Part shown: one piece after another, positions 43,487-52,055 of the stretch
Position numbering within the stretch: position 1 is the stretch's first letter
Layout of the letters: each line of letters opens with the position of its first letter
NCBI RefSeq assembly: GCF_052115445.1
Contig: NZ_JBFRGR010000003.1
Coordinates: 62,001 to 126,000, forward strand
Reading direction: 5' to 3'
Length of the DNA stretch: 64,000 nt
DNA from: Paenibacillus_E sp052115445
GTDB lineage: Bacteria; Bacillota; Bacilli; Paenibacillales; NBRC-103111
Translations under genes and position numbers: made by a program
Notes under the pieces: model-generated
Database searches by the model: none
What the model saw: the letters and a program-made list of their open reading frames with translations, nothing else
What the model was told of the DNA's origin: nothing

Positions 43487-44947
43487 ATGAAAAAGGCATC
43501 ATCTTTTGAGATTGTTGCAGCCCGCTGTTGGAACCTATTGAATGAGGGGAAACCGTTTACACCAATTTTCGTTGTCGGCGTTTTTCTGCTGTACCATATC
43601 GGTGTATGGTCTGATTCTAGCTTTTGGAGCGCGGCGGGTCTAGGGCTAGTGATAACCATGCCTCTATTTGTACTATATTATTGCTTCGATTTTCCGCTCT
43701 TTTTACGCAATTATTTATGGTTGCCACTTATTGCCGCACTTCTTATTTGGGAACGAAATGAACTAACTCTATATGTGCTGGCGTTAGGGGTGTTTTATTT
43801 CTTTACGATATATTTCTGGGGCACGTTTTACTACCATTTGCGAATTGGAACGACCTGGTGGAATTTCACACGCTTCTGGAAGCTTGTCCTGAAAAATAGT
43901 GACTCTACAAGCGGCAATGCGCAGGAGCAGATGCCTAAGTTTCTGCTGTTGCTGTTTGTATGGAGTCATTATTATGGTCAATTCGAGGCGGATGTTTCGG
44001 CTGATGTGGGTACAGGGCTGCTATTTGCAGGCGGTTTGTTGATCTACAGTTTTATTCTGCACCGTAACTTATTCGACTGGAAGCCATCAGAAATTCCAAC
44101 GTATACACGTGATTCAAGCCCTGTACAAGCAGGCGGTAAAGCATTGAACCAGAAGGTGATCGTTATCGTTGTGGATGGCATGCGCAAAGAACGCTTTGAG
44201 GAAGCGAATGCCCCATTTATGAAGAAACTGCGAGCAGAAGGAACCGAGTATGCGCAAATGGAAACCGTATATCCAGCGCGTACCGTTGTATGCTTCTCCT
44301 CGATGTTTACAGGTACATATCCACGTGAGCATGGGATTCGCTCCAATATGGTGTGGAGGCTGGGTATTCGGGTTGAGAGTATTTTCGATTCCCTGCGTAA
44401 AGTGGGCAAAAAAGGTCGCTTGCTGGGCATTGCACACTTGATTGACTCCATGGGAGACGATGTGGAGAGTGTGACGGCTGTCATGCACAACGATGTTGCC
44501 GATCGTAATATCATTGAGCGAGCGAAGAAGATTATGGCAGAGCAAAATCCTGACCTACTCGTTGCCCAATTAATTGGAGTTGACCAAACAGGTCACAGCC
44601 GAGGTGTTCTCTACGATGATTACACGCAAAAGATTGCCGAAGCGGACCAACTTATTGAAGAGTTCGTCGGTTGGCTCGAAGAGCGCGGTATGATGGCGAA
44701 TACAACACTGATCATCTGTGCCGATCACGGACAAGCAGACGGCATTGGCGGACATGGGCATCTCGACGAAGGCGAGCGTTATGTGCCTTTCTTCCTGCAC
44801 GGTCCAACCATCGAAGCAGGCCGTCGCATTGATGAGAAGCATTCACTCGTCTCTATGGCGCCGACGCTGGCTTATTTGCTGGGAGCACCCTTCCCAAGCC
44901 ATAGTCGTGGACCTGTTCTAACGGAGGCTATTAAACATCATGACTAA
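43487..44947 (+). CDS. Membrane-anchored alkaline-phosphatase-superfamily enzyme
   Basis: 486 aa. The first 200 residues hold about six hydrophobic segments. The C-terminal half is a phosphodiesterase/nucleotide pyrophosphatase-type domain: metal Asp in IVVDGMRKERF, nucleophile Thr in YPARTVVCFSSMFTGTYPRE, then DQTGHS, CADHGQADG and GHGHLDEGER supplying further metal ligands. The catalytic part probably faces outside. It starts 1 base after the flippase-like gene and overlaps the GT2 gene by 8 bases, so the set should be co-regulated. Its substrate could be a lipid-linked sugar phosphate or a wall polymer; the sequence does not decide. Confidence 0.82.
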   Translation: MKKASSFEIVAARCWNLLNEGKPFTPIFVVGVFLLYHIGVWSDSSFWSAAGLGLVITMPLFVLYYCFDFPLFLRNYLWLPLIAALLIWERNELTLYVLALGVFYFFTIYFWGTFYYHLRIGTTWWNFTRFWKLVLKNSDSTSGNAQEQMPKFLLLLFVWSHYYGQFEADVSADVGTGLLFAGGLLIYSFILHRNLFDWKPSEIPTYTRDSSPVQAGGKALNQKVIVIVVDGMRKERFEEANAPFMKKLRAEGTEYAQMETVYPARTVVCFSSMFTGTYPREHGIRSNMVWRLGIRVESIFDSLRKVGKKGRLLGIAHLIDSMGDDVESVTAVMHNDVADRNIIERAKKIMAEQNPDLLVAQLIGVDQTGHSRGVLYDDYTQKIAEADQLIEEFVGWLEERGMMANTTLIICADHGQADGIGGHGHLDEGERYVPFFLHGPTIEAGRRIDEKHSLVSMAPTLAYLLGAPFPSHSRGPVLTEAIKHHD

Positions 44948-45689
44948 GAAAAAAATCATCGTTTTCATGCCTGCACATAATGAAGAAGAGAATATCAGCG
45001 GGGTCATTGCCCGCGTTCCGAGAGATTTCCACCCGCAGTATGAGGTGGAAGTACTCGTAATCGACGACGGGTCTAAGGACCTCACCGTCCAAGTTGCGCG
45101 CGAAGCGGGGGCCGACCACATTGTGTCGTTTCCGCACAATCAGGGGCTCGGCGCAGCCGTTCGCGAAGGGCTGAAGCAATGCTGCCTGCTCGGCGGCGAC
45201 ATTGGCATCATGATTGATGCGGATAATGAGTATCCGCCGGAGCAAATCCCGGACGTCCTTGCGCCCATTATCAGCGGGCGCGCCGACTACACCTTTGGCT
45301 CACGCTTCAAAGGCCACATTCAAGGGATGAAGTTGCATCGCCGCTTAGGCAACTATACCTTTACCCTGCTGCAGGCGATTTTACTACGCAGATGGATTTA
45401 TGACGGCCAGTCAGGGATGCGTGGATTCTCACGCGATGCCATGGAGAACGCCGTCATTATCCATGACTACAATTACGCCCAGGTGCTCACGATTAATCTG
45501 GTTCGTCAGGGCTACCGTTTAGAGGAGATTCCGATATCGTACCAAGTACGGACCAAGGGTCAATCCTTCATCAAGTTCAGACAGTATGTGTCTTCCGTAA
45601 TTCCGGCGATTTACAAAGAAATGAGACGTCCTGTCTCCCGCAAGCGCAAGGCCACTGTCCAAATGCATCGAGATGAACCGAGCTTATGA
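44940..45689 (+). CDS. Family 2 glycosyltransferase (polyprenyl-phosphate sugar synthase-like)
   Basis: 249 aa. The GT-A fold motifs are visible: IVFMPAHNEEENISGVIARV, VLVIDDGSKD, and the DxD-like IMIDADNEYPPEQIP. GSRFKGHIQGMKLHRRLGNY and the helical end resemble dolichyl/undecaprenyl-phosphate sugar synthases. There is no membrane helix at the C-terminus. It would load a sugar onto a polyprenyl phosphate at the inner face of the membrane. It overlaps both neighbours (8 bases upstream, 4 downstream). Confidence 0.87.
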   Translation: MTKKKIIVFMPAHNEEENISGVIARVPRDFHPQYEVEVLVIDDGSKDLTVQVAREAGADHIVSFPHNQGLGAAVREGLKQCCLLGGDIGIMIDADNEYPPEQIPDVLAPIISGRADYTFGSRFKGHIQGMKLHRRLGNYTFTLLQAILLRRWIYDGQSGMRGFSRDAMENAVIIHDYNYAQVLTINLVRQGYRLEEIPISYQVRTKGQSFIKFRQYVSSVIPAIYKEMRRPVSRKRKATVQMHRDEPSL

Positions 45690-47215
45690 CACGTAACGCG
45701 TTAGTAATGGCGCTTTTTGCAGCTGTGGTTATAGCTAGTGTGATCTGCCTTAGTCTGCTATATGCGAGTCCTTATGTGCGCACATGGGACGAGGTGGACT
45801 TCACACTCGCATTGCATCGGTATGATTTACTGGCCATGCAGCCTCATTTTCCTGGATATCCCTACTTTATTCTGGGTGGTTGGTTTATTAACCAATGGAT
45901 GAATAATCCCGCTATAGCCTTATCCGTCTTCAATACCTTAGCGGCATTAAGCTCCGCGATTCCTATGTTTTTATTAGCACATCGTCTGACGGGCAGCGGC
46001 ATCAGGAGCCTTTTGCTGCCCGCACTCGTTTTAAGCAGCCCCTACATTTGGCTCATGTCCTCGCGTCCCATGTCGGAATGCGCAGGCATGGCCATGCTGT
46101 GGTGGTTTCTTTGGAGTATCCGCTTTGCGTTGGATCGTCCGCACGCTGTGCTGCGTCACGGGCTAGCGCTGCTGATGTTCAGCTTCTTAATGGGGATACG
46201 CCTATCTTTCTTTCCTTACGGTTTAGCCTTAGTTCCCCTCTGGTATTCGCTTTGGCAGCAGGGGGCTACCCGTTGGAGGAGATGGCTCCGAGTAGGAGGT
46301 TCAGCTCTAGCAGCAGGGCTGTTTCAATTGATTTGGGTAGCTGGCTTGGTACTTTCGGAAGGAAATGTGGCTGGCTTCTGGAAGTTGTCCCTAGCTTTTG
46401 TAGAGGGGCATTTCTCTGAGTGGGGCGGTGGCGTGATCTCAACGCCGATGCCCATGGGGGAACGAATCATCCTGCTATTCGGGCAAAATTTGCTAGGTTC
46501 TGCCCTTTTCGGTGGTTCCATTCTTATTGGTATGAGTCTCGCGATTTTGGCTGTCATAACGTTGATCGTGCGAGGATTCGCCGCATCGACAGGGCATCTT
46601 AATAAAGAGAACAGGAATTACTTACTTTGGTTGGTCGGTTGTGCTGTTCTTTATTCCGTATGGGCGTTAATAGGTCAAAATATCGAAAAGCCTCGACATA
46701 TTGTTCCAGTGGTTTCGCCAATTTTATGCCTCCTGTTTGTCTACATCATTCGAACGGCAGATGCTGTGAAGGCCTCAGATCCTAAGTCGCGTCTGTTGAG
46801 ACTAGCACCAAAGTTACTATACACGCTCTTCATTAGTCTCATTGTCGTACAGGTTTTCTATGGCTCGCAGCTATTAAAAAGGCAGGCTTTGGACGAACCA
46901 GCGATTTATCAGCTGCATGACTATCTGAGTAGCTTGCATGAGCCACTCATTCTATTTACATGGGAAGAAACGAGAGTCCTACAGTACTTACAAGCAGATT
47001 ACGAACATGAGCGCATCTATACGTATGGGTATTTTCAATCATTGGCAGGAGCCAATTCGGAACGACGCGTTTTTCTAACCGATCATGTTGTGCAAGGTTT
47101 TGCGGCTCAAGGGAAATCGGTGGAATCGCATTTAAAACAGATTGCCGAGTTTACATCCGATACGTTGTTTGACCCTGCCTATGGACACGTGACTTTATTT
47201 GAATGGGTTCGTTAG
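45686..47215 (+). CDS. GT-C membrane glycosyltransferase (GT39/ArnT-like)
   Basis: 509 aa with roughly ten hydrophobic segments. After the first helix comes the loop YVRTWDEVDFTLALHRY with the Asp-Glu pair that is catalytic in GT-C enzymes (protein O-mannosyltransferases, ArnT). HFPGYPYFILGGW is also typical of the family. It would transfer a sugar from polyprenyl phosphate to an acceptor outside the membrane, which may be a protein or a wall polymer. It is the last gene of the four-gene operon. The FTR1 operon with its own Fur box begins 125 bases downstream. Confidence 0.8.
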   Translation: MTRNALVMALFAAVVIASVICLSLLYASPYVRTWDEVDFTLALHRYDLLAMQPHFPGYPYFILGGWFINQWMNNPAIALSVFNTLAALSSAIPMFLLAHRLTGSGIRSLLLPALVLSSPYIWLMSSRPMSECAGMAMLWWFLWSIRFALDRPHAVLRHGLALLMFSFLMGIRLSFFPYGLALVPLWYSLWQQGATRWRRWLRVGGSALAAGLFQLIWVAGLVLSEGNVAGFWKLSLAFVEGHFSEWGGGVISTPMPMGERIILLFGQNLLGSALFGGSILIGMSLAILAVITLIVRGFAASTGHLNKENRNYLLWLVGCAVLYSVWALIGQNIEKPRHIVPVVSPILCLLFVYIIRTADAVKASDPKSRLLRLAPKLLYTLFISLIVVQVFYGSQLLKRQALDEPAIYQLHDYLSSLHEPLILFTWEETRVLQYLQADYEHERIYTYGYFQSLAGANSERRVFLTDHVVQGFAAQGKSVESHLKQIAEFTSDTLFDPAYGHVTLFEWVR

Positions 47216-47268
47216 TTACCACTATGAACGGACGATGAACAATGTGTGATCAAATTGTAAAATAAAGG

Positions 47269-47301
47269 TTGACATAAAAATGGACAATGATTATCATTAT
47301 C
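47269..47301 (+). promoter_or_regulatory. Promoter with strong Fur box, FTR1 operon
   Basis: TTGACA (47269-47274) and TATCAT (47292-47297) are 17 bases apart. GACAATGATTATCATTATC (47283-47301) matches 17 of 19 positions of the Fur consensus and covers the -10 completely. Iron-loaded Fur should therefore shut off the promoter. Confidence 0.8.
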
Positions 47302-47340
47302 AATGACATTGAGAATCAAATTCATTGCAGAGGTGAAGTT

Positions 47341-48381
47341 ATGAAAAGATGGCTACTAGCCGGATTGACTCTTGTGTTTGCGGCATTATTAATCCTGCCG
47401 ACTTCCGCGCTGGCCTACTCTTATGGTGATGCGAATACCGAAGATGTAGCAGAAACCTTTAAACTGGTGCAAACCAGTATTGGCGAGGGTGCGAATGATT
47501 GGGGAGCAGCCGAAGGTGCCTACAAAGAGCGAAGAGCAGAACTTGTAGCACACTTTGGTGAAGAGGTCGGTAAGACATTAGATGCAAATTTCCAGGCGAA
47601 GGATAATAAATTAGTCATTGCTAATTTCAAAGCTGTCCTGGTTATGAACTTAGATCGTCGCTTTACCTATGCTGGGCAAGGTATTTCTGACTATGCGGAA
47701 GCAAAACTTCTGTTGGCTAAGGCCAAGGCAACCTATGATTCCCTAGAGCCTTACATGGGATCAGGTAAAGCGGAAATTGATAAAGCATTTGATGCTGCTT
47801 TGGAAGCACTGGGTAATCCAGGATTGTTCGGCGTTGGGAAGAAACCCGTGCAGCCTGCTGTATTTAAGGAAAAGGTTGATTTTATTTTTGGTAAGGTAAA
47901 GCCGCTATTTCCTTATAAAGCTTACAGTGCACCAGCACCAGTTGCCACAAGTACACCGACGCCTACTGTCAAGCCGGTAGAGACGACAAAGACAGACCCC
48001 GTTGTGAAGGCGGAAGTTAGCCCTAAGCAAGAACAGCCTGCTGCAACAACGGATGCCAAACCAGCAGAGACGAAGGCACCAGACGCAACGGCAACAGTTG
48101 CGACAAGTTCTCCTGAACCGTCTGCATCAGCATCAGCGAGTCCAAGTCCAACACCGACTACCGAAGCTGCTAATCCTACTGCAACAGTAGAAGCACCTGC
48201 TAAAGCTACGGAGACAGCTAGCACAGCTGTGAAAGCTGAGCCTGCGAAAGAAGCAGCCGCTCATGCACCTATGCAACGCACAGACAAAACGAATCCGTGG
48301 GTCAGCGTGTCCGTGATTGGTGGAGTTATCGTTATACTGGGCGGGGCCGTATGGTTTGCTCGCAAAAGAAAGTGGATTTAA
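47341..48381 (+). CDS. Membrane-anchored surface protein with Ser/Thr/Pro stalk (FTR1 operon)
   Basis: 346 aa; ATG 47341 has AGAGGTGAAG upstream. The signal peptide ends near TSALAYS. A helical domain of about 175 residues follows, with patterns ANFQAKDNKLVIANFKAVLV and NLDRRFTYAGQGISDYAEA. Then comes a mucin-like stalk of about 110 residues rich in Ser, Thr, Pro, Ala and Lys (residues about 200-310). A C-terminal membrane helix (VSVIGGVIVILGGAVWFA) ends with RKRKWI. There is no LPXTG. I do not know the family, but its place at the head of a Fur-controlled operon with an FTR1 permease suggests it binds or channels iron at the surface. The stalk looks like an O-glycosylation target. Confidence 0.75.
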   Translation: MKRWLLAGLTLVFAALLILPTSALAYSYGDANTEDVAETFKLVQTSIGEGANDWGAAEGAYKERRAELVAHFGEEVGKTLDANFQAKDNKLVIANFKAVLVMNLDRRFTYAGQGISDYAEAKLLLAKAKATYDSLEPYMGSGKAEIDKAFDAALEALGNPGLFGVGKKPVQPAVFKEKVDFIFGKVKPLFPYKAYSAPAPVATSTPTPTVKPVETTKTDPVVKAEVSPKQEQPAATTDAKPAETKAPDATATVATSSPEPSASASASPSPTPTTEAANPTATVEAPAKATETASTAVKAEPAKEAAAHAPMQRTDKTNPWVSVSVIGGVIVILGGAVWFARKRKWI

Positions 48382-48428
48382 CCGTTAGGTCAACCTAAAA
48401 ATTGAGATGAATAGAGGAGAAAATTATC

Positions 48429-49919
48429 ATGCGTAAATTTCTATCTGTCGTATTAAGTGCTTCAATCGCTCTATCTAGTGTTGTTACTGTTTCATCCGTT
48501 GCTTTTGCAGAAACGAAATTCCAAATCAAAGAAGATCAAACGATCTCCGCTAGCCTTAAATCTTTCACGGATATTAAAGCACTCTTCACAGATAAAACCG
48601 ATAAAGCCGTTCTTGCTGATATTAAGAAATTATATGTAGATAAATTCCAAACCGATGTTAAACGTCTGGATGTCAACATCAAAGCAGATGATCCTAAAAT
48701 GGATGCTAACATCTTGCTTATTTTGGATGCTGCCATTAAAGGTGACTTGCCAGTAGGTCCAGCGAATGAAGCAATCGATAAAGGTTTGCAATGGTATTAC
48801 TTCTTCGCACTTCGTGATTTGATGAGCAACCAAGTACGTCCTGCATTGACGAAAGGCGACATCGCTGGAGCGACGGCTGCTTTCGATAAAGTCGTTCAAA
48901 TTTATGAAGGTGCTCTGCAAGCTAACGTTGTAAAACGTGATACGAAGTATAACTTGAACATGGTACCACTTTTGAAAGCAACAATTGAGCTAATCCAAAA
49001 AGATATCAAAGACAACAACGTGAATGACTTTAACTTCCACCGTCAAATTCTTGACAAAACATTGATCAAAAACTACGCGCTTGCAACATATACATATGCT
49101 GAAAATGTTGGTTTGGCTGCGGCAGCTGACCAATCCAAAGCAATCACAGAAGGTTACTTCCTCTACATGCCTGTTTATACATACCTCAAAGGTGGAAGCC
49201 CTGCTGATGCTGACTTCGTGAAGAATGCATTCGCTTCAGGTGATGCTAGCAAAATCAAACAAGCTGAAATCGGCGATGCCCTTCAACGTACGATGATCGG
49301 TAAAGTATCTGAATATCTTAACCAAATTCTAGTTAAACAAGAAGCTGGTGACCTGCAAGGTGCACGCGGATATGTTGCTGAAGGTACGATGTTCCTTGCT
49401 AGCCAAGAAGTGTTCTTGGGTAAAGAGAAATTTGCAGCTGCAAGTGTTGCGGCTACGAAATTAAATGAAGCTGTTGATAAATCCGATGCAGCCGCTACGA
49501 ACGCAGCAATCTTTGATATCGTAAAATTCCTCGTTGACAAAGATGGTTCCAGCTTAAAAGTGAATGACAAAGGATATAAAGTAAATGGCGCTGCTTTCAC
49601 AGCTGAGAATGCTCCGTTCGTTAATCAAGAAAGCGGCCGTACGTTAGTGCCGGTTCGAGTTATTGCACAAGCGATTAATGCGCAAGTTGAATGGGTTGAA
49701 GCAACGCAAACGATCGTGATCACGAAAGATGGCAAGAAAACAGAAATCAAAGCTGGTTCCGATCAAGTTGTTGAGAATGGTAAAGTAAACGAGAAAGTTA
49801 AATTGGATCAGCCGGTTGTTCTTCAAAACGGGAGTTCATTCATCCCATTGCGTGCAGTAGCTGAGTTGTTCAGTTATGGCGTATTCTATCAAAATGGTGA
49901 GATCATCGTTCTTCGTTAA
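48429..49919 (+). CDS. Secreted helical protein with C-terminal copper-amine-oxidase N-type domain (FTR1 operon)
   Basis: 496 aa, with AGAGGAG before ATG 48429. A signal peptide (ending near SVAFAET) is followed by about 360 helix-forming residues. Then comes a copper-amine-oxidase-N-like domain of about 100 residues (NQESGRTLVPVRVIAQAINA, FIPLRAVAELFSYG), which in Firmicutes is a structural module and is not itself a copper site. Codon choice is strongly biased (Arg nearly always CGT), which suggests high expression. The helical part may be the extracellular iron-binding partner of the permease, analogous in role to EfeO, but I see no EfeO signature. An intercistronic terminator follows. Confidence 0.75.
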   Translation: MRKFLSVVLSASIALSSVVTVSSVAFAETKFQIKEDQTISASLKSFTDIKALFTDKTDKAVLADIKKLYVDKFQTDVKRLDVNIKADDPKMDANILLILDAAIKGDLPVGPANEAIDKGLQWYYFFALRDLMSNQVRPALTKGDIAGATAAFDKVVQIYEGALQANVVKRDTKYNLNMVPLLKATIELIQKDIKDNNVNDFNFHRQILDKTLIKNYALATYTYAENVGLAAAADQSKAITEGYFLYMPVYTYLKGGSPADADFVKNAFASGDASKIKQAEIGDALQRTMIGKVSEYLNQILVKQEAGDLQGARGYVAEGTMFLASQEVFLGKEKFAAASVAATKLNEAVDKSDAAATNAAIFDIVKFLVDKDGSSLKVNDKGYKVNGAAFTAENAPFVNQESGRTLVPVRVIAQAINAQVEWVEATQTIVITKDGKKTEIKAGSDQVVENGKVNEKVKLDQPVVLQNGSSFIPLRAVAELFSYGVFYQNGEIIVLR

Positions 49920-49939
49920 TCATCTCGTTCGGAAGGGAG

Positions 49940-49970
49940 ACACTTGTGCTGTAAAAGCACAAGTGTTTTT
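49940..49970 (+). terminator. Intercistronic terminator within the FTR1 operon
   Basis: ACACTTGTGC and GCACAAGTGT pair perfectly with a 7-base loop, followed by T5. It lies between the abundant-looking secreted protein and the permease and would reduce permease transcription. Confidence 0.9.
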
Positions 49971-50008
49971 CAATGTTCAGTGCAAGGAAAGAGAACAGGA
50001 GGCAGATC

Positions 50009-50932
50009 ATGGATTTACAGGCATTTCTCATTACGTTTCGCGAAGCACTGGAAGCCATTCTCATTGTAGGTGTCATCCTTACTTATTTGACTCGAATTGA
50101 TGCGATCCATTGGCATAAATGGGTATGGGTTGGCGTGTTTTTCGCCATAGTTGTCAGTTACGGCTTGGCTCTTGCCTTCCAGGTTTTATTAACTGGTTTT
50201 GCAAGTATGGGTAGTCAGAATTATTTGAAGATCGGGATTATGCTCGTCTCATCTGGTTTATTGACACATATGATTATGTTCATGGGCAAACAAAGCAGTG
50301 AGATGCAAGGCAAGGTTCAGAGCAAGGTTGCTCATATATTGACCATTGGCGGCGCTATTAATATGGTTGTTCATTCCTTCTTGGTTGTTGTGCGTGAAGG
50401 CGTGGAGACGGTATTCTTCTTCGCTGCTATTACGGGTGGCGACATTCAGAAAGCGCTTGAAAGCTGGGGAGCTTTATTCGGTCTGGTGCTAGCCGCAGTG
50501 GTGGGACTTCTCTTTTTCAAAGGGACCAAGAAGATTCGTTTAAGTACGTTCTTCCGGATAACTGCTGTCTTCCTCATGATGATTTCGGCTGGACTGTTTG
50601 TTCAGGCGATTGGGATTATGCAGGATTTAGGGATTATTGGCAGCCTATATCGAACAGCTGGTCACCAGATAGGTGAAATTTACAATATTACAGCCTTTAT
50701 GCCAGAACATCCTATTGACGGTGTACAATATCTGCGTGATTATGGGAAAGAGCCGCTTATTAACGGCCAAGTCGGTATTTTCTTTAAAGCTTTCCTTGGT
50801 TATACGCAGAATCCTTCGCTGGAAGAGTTCGTAGGTTACTGGGGATATTACTTCTTAGTATTCATTCTTCTAGCTGTTCAGAAGAAGCGTCAGGAACAGC
50901 AACAGATCCAAGAAGATAAAGTGGCCGCGTAA
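50009..50932 (+). CDS. FTR1-family high-affinity iron permease
   Basis: 307 aa from ATG 50009, with ACAGGAGG upstream; the frame from 49973 starts in the terminator region. Both hallmark REXXE iron-binding motifs are present: REALE (residues 11-15) and REGVE (129-133). Seven or so membrane helices are visible and the protein ends in a charged tail. FTR1/EfeU permeases import ferric iron, usually with a ferroxidase partner (a multicopper oxidase or EfeB). No such oxidase is encoded in the operon. The two surface proteins upstream are the only visible candidates for that job. Confidence 0.93.
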   Translation: MDLQAFLITFREALEAILIVGVILTYLTRIDAIHWHKWVWVGVFFAIVVSYGLALAFQVLLTGFASMGSQNYLKIGIMLVSSGLLTHMIMFMGKQSSEMQGKVQSKVAHILTIGGAINMVVHSFLVVVREGVETVFFFAAITGGDIQKALESWGALFGLVLAAVVGLLFFKGTKKIRLSTFFRITAVFLMMISAGLFVQAIGIMQDLGIIGSLYRTAGHQIGEIYNITAFMPEHPIDGVQYLRDYGKEPLINGQVGIFFKAFLGYTQNPSLEEFVGYWGYYFLVFILLAVQKKRQEQQQIQEDKVAA

Positions 50933-50986
50933 TACATAGGAGATACGACTGTTAATTGATTATCAACATGAGGAGCGAGGATAACG

Positions 50987-51751
50987 ATGAAGATAGGAAT
51001 TGTTGGATATGGCCATGTAGGCAAAGCGATTCATGCTTTATTTCCCAAGGCTGTTATATATGATGGACCTCTACAGATGGGCAGCCAAGATGAGGTGAAC
51101 GCTTGTGACATGGTGTTCGTTTGTGTTCCGACACCCTCGCTTCCGAATGGTAAATGCGATACATCTATTGTGGAAGAAGTTATTGTATGGCTGACATCTG
51201 AAGTGATTGTTATTCGTTCTACTGTACCAGTTGGCTTCACGGATGAGATGAAGGAACGAACAGGGAAGAGAATCGTTTTCCAGCCTGAATATTACGGTGA
51301 AACCGTGGATCACCACTTCGCGGACTTGCGTCACCGTACATGGCTTACACTGGGCGGCGCATCTGCCGATGCTAGCCTTGTGGTACGTGCGTATCAGCAG
51401 GTGTATAACGCGGAAGTGAGAATACGGTTGACAGATGCTCGTACAGCGGAAATGGCGAAGTACATGGAGAATTGCTTCCTTGCGCTGAAGGTGTCATTTT
51501 GCAATGAGTTTTATGATATCGCTGGTGCTTACGGCATTGATTACAATGAATTGCGTGAAGTTTGGCTCGAGGACCCTCGAATCGGGCGAAGTCATACATT
51601 TGTCTATGAGGATAATCGCGGTTATGGCGGCAAATGCCTGCCGAAGGATGTTAACGCACTCATCAGCTTCGCTGAGGATAAGGATGTTAACGTGGATCTA
51701 ATGAGAACGGTACAGCAGAAAAACAATCGACTTCGGGATTTGAATGAGTAG
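50987..51751 (+). CDS. Short UDP-glucose/NDP-sugar 6-dehydrogenase-like protein
   Basis: 254 aa, much shorter than typical UDP-glucose dehydrogenases (about 390-450). The Rossmann motif IGIVGYGHVGKAIHALF, VFVCVPTPS, RSTVPVGFTDEMKE, FQPEYYGE and the catalytic Cys217 in GYGGKCLPKD are present. The C-terminal nucleotide-sugar domain is missing; the frame ends soon after the catalytic motif. It could be a shortened active form or bind a different sugar nucleotide. The ribosome site AGGAGCGAGG precedes ATG 50987. A weak AT-rich palindrome (TTGATTATCAA, near 50956-50966) lies upstream. A relic of a similar gene is at 1526-1620. Confidence 0.8.
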   Translation: MKIGIVGYGHVGKAIHALFPKAVIYDGPLQMGSQDEVNACDMVFVCVPTPSLPNGKCDTSIVEEVIVWLTSEVIVIRSTVPVGFTDEMKERTGKRIVFQPEYYGETVDHHFADLRHRTWLTLGGASADASLVVRAYQQVYNAEVRIRLTDARTAEMAKYMENCFLALKVSFCNEFYDIAGAYGIDYNELREVWLEDPRIGRSHTFVYEDNRGYGGKCLPKDVNALISFAEDKDVNVDLMRTVQQKNNRLRDLNE

Positions 51752-52055
51752 AGAAATGAAGGAGAACTTCACATAATTAATGCTATACTACCGGAAAAGT
51801 TCATAACGAAGCCCAGTAAATTAGATAGTTAATTTACTGGGCTTTTTTGTGCAATAACGGAATGAAGCTAAAAGCTAAATCATTACGATGACAGCAAAGA
51901 ATGATTACTTGAAGGTTACACATCCGCTAAACGCCCGTCATGTAAGGGTTTTCAAGGTTGAGTAAAAGAAGTTAAATGAGTACGATAGCCTGATATTCAT
52001 TTCATAACTTATGATACGAGGGAAGCCAAACACATACCAGTCAGGAGGAAGTCGA
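51752..52055. other. Intergenic region before cassette C
   Basis: It contains the ugd-like gene's terminator (51809-51848). Beyond this, about 200 bases are AT-rich with no clear promoter, cre site or repeat that I can support. Confidence 0.5.
51809..51848 (+). terminator. Terminator of the UDP-sugar dehydrogenase gene
   Basis: AAGCCCAGTAAATT pairs perfectly with AATTTACTGGGCTT, followed by a T run. Confidence 0.92.

Noticed and set aside
48429..49919. Copper-containing oxidase acting as ferroxidase
   Set aside because: The copper-amine-oxidase N-type domain is a structural module; no His-rich copper ligands or catalytic Tyr motif are visible.
50952..50970. Third Fur box before the UDP-sugar dehydrogenase
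   Set aside because: Only about 11 of 19 positions match and no promoter is placed next to it.
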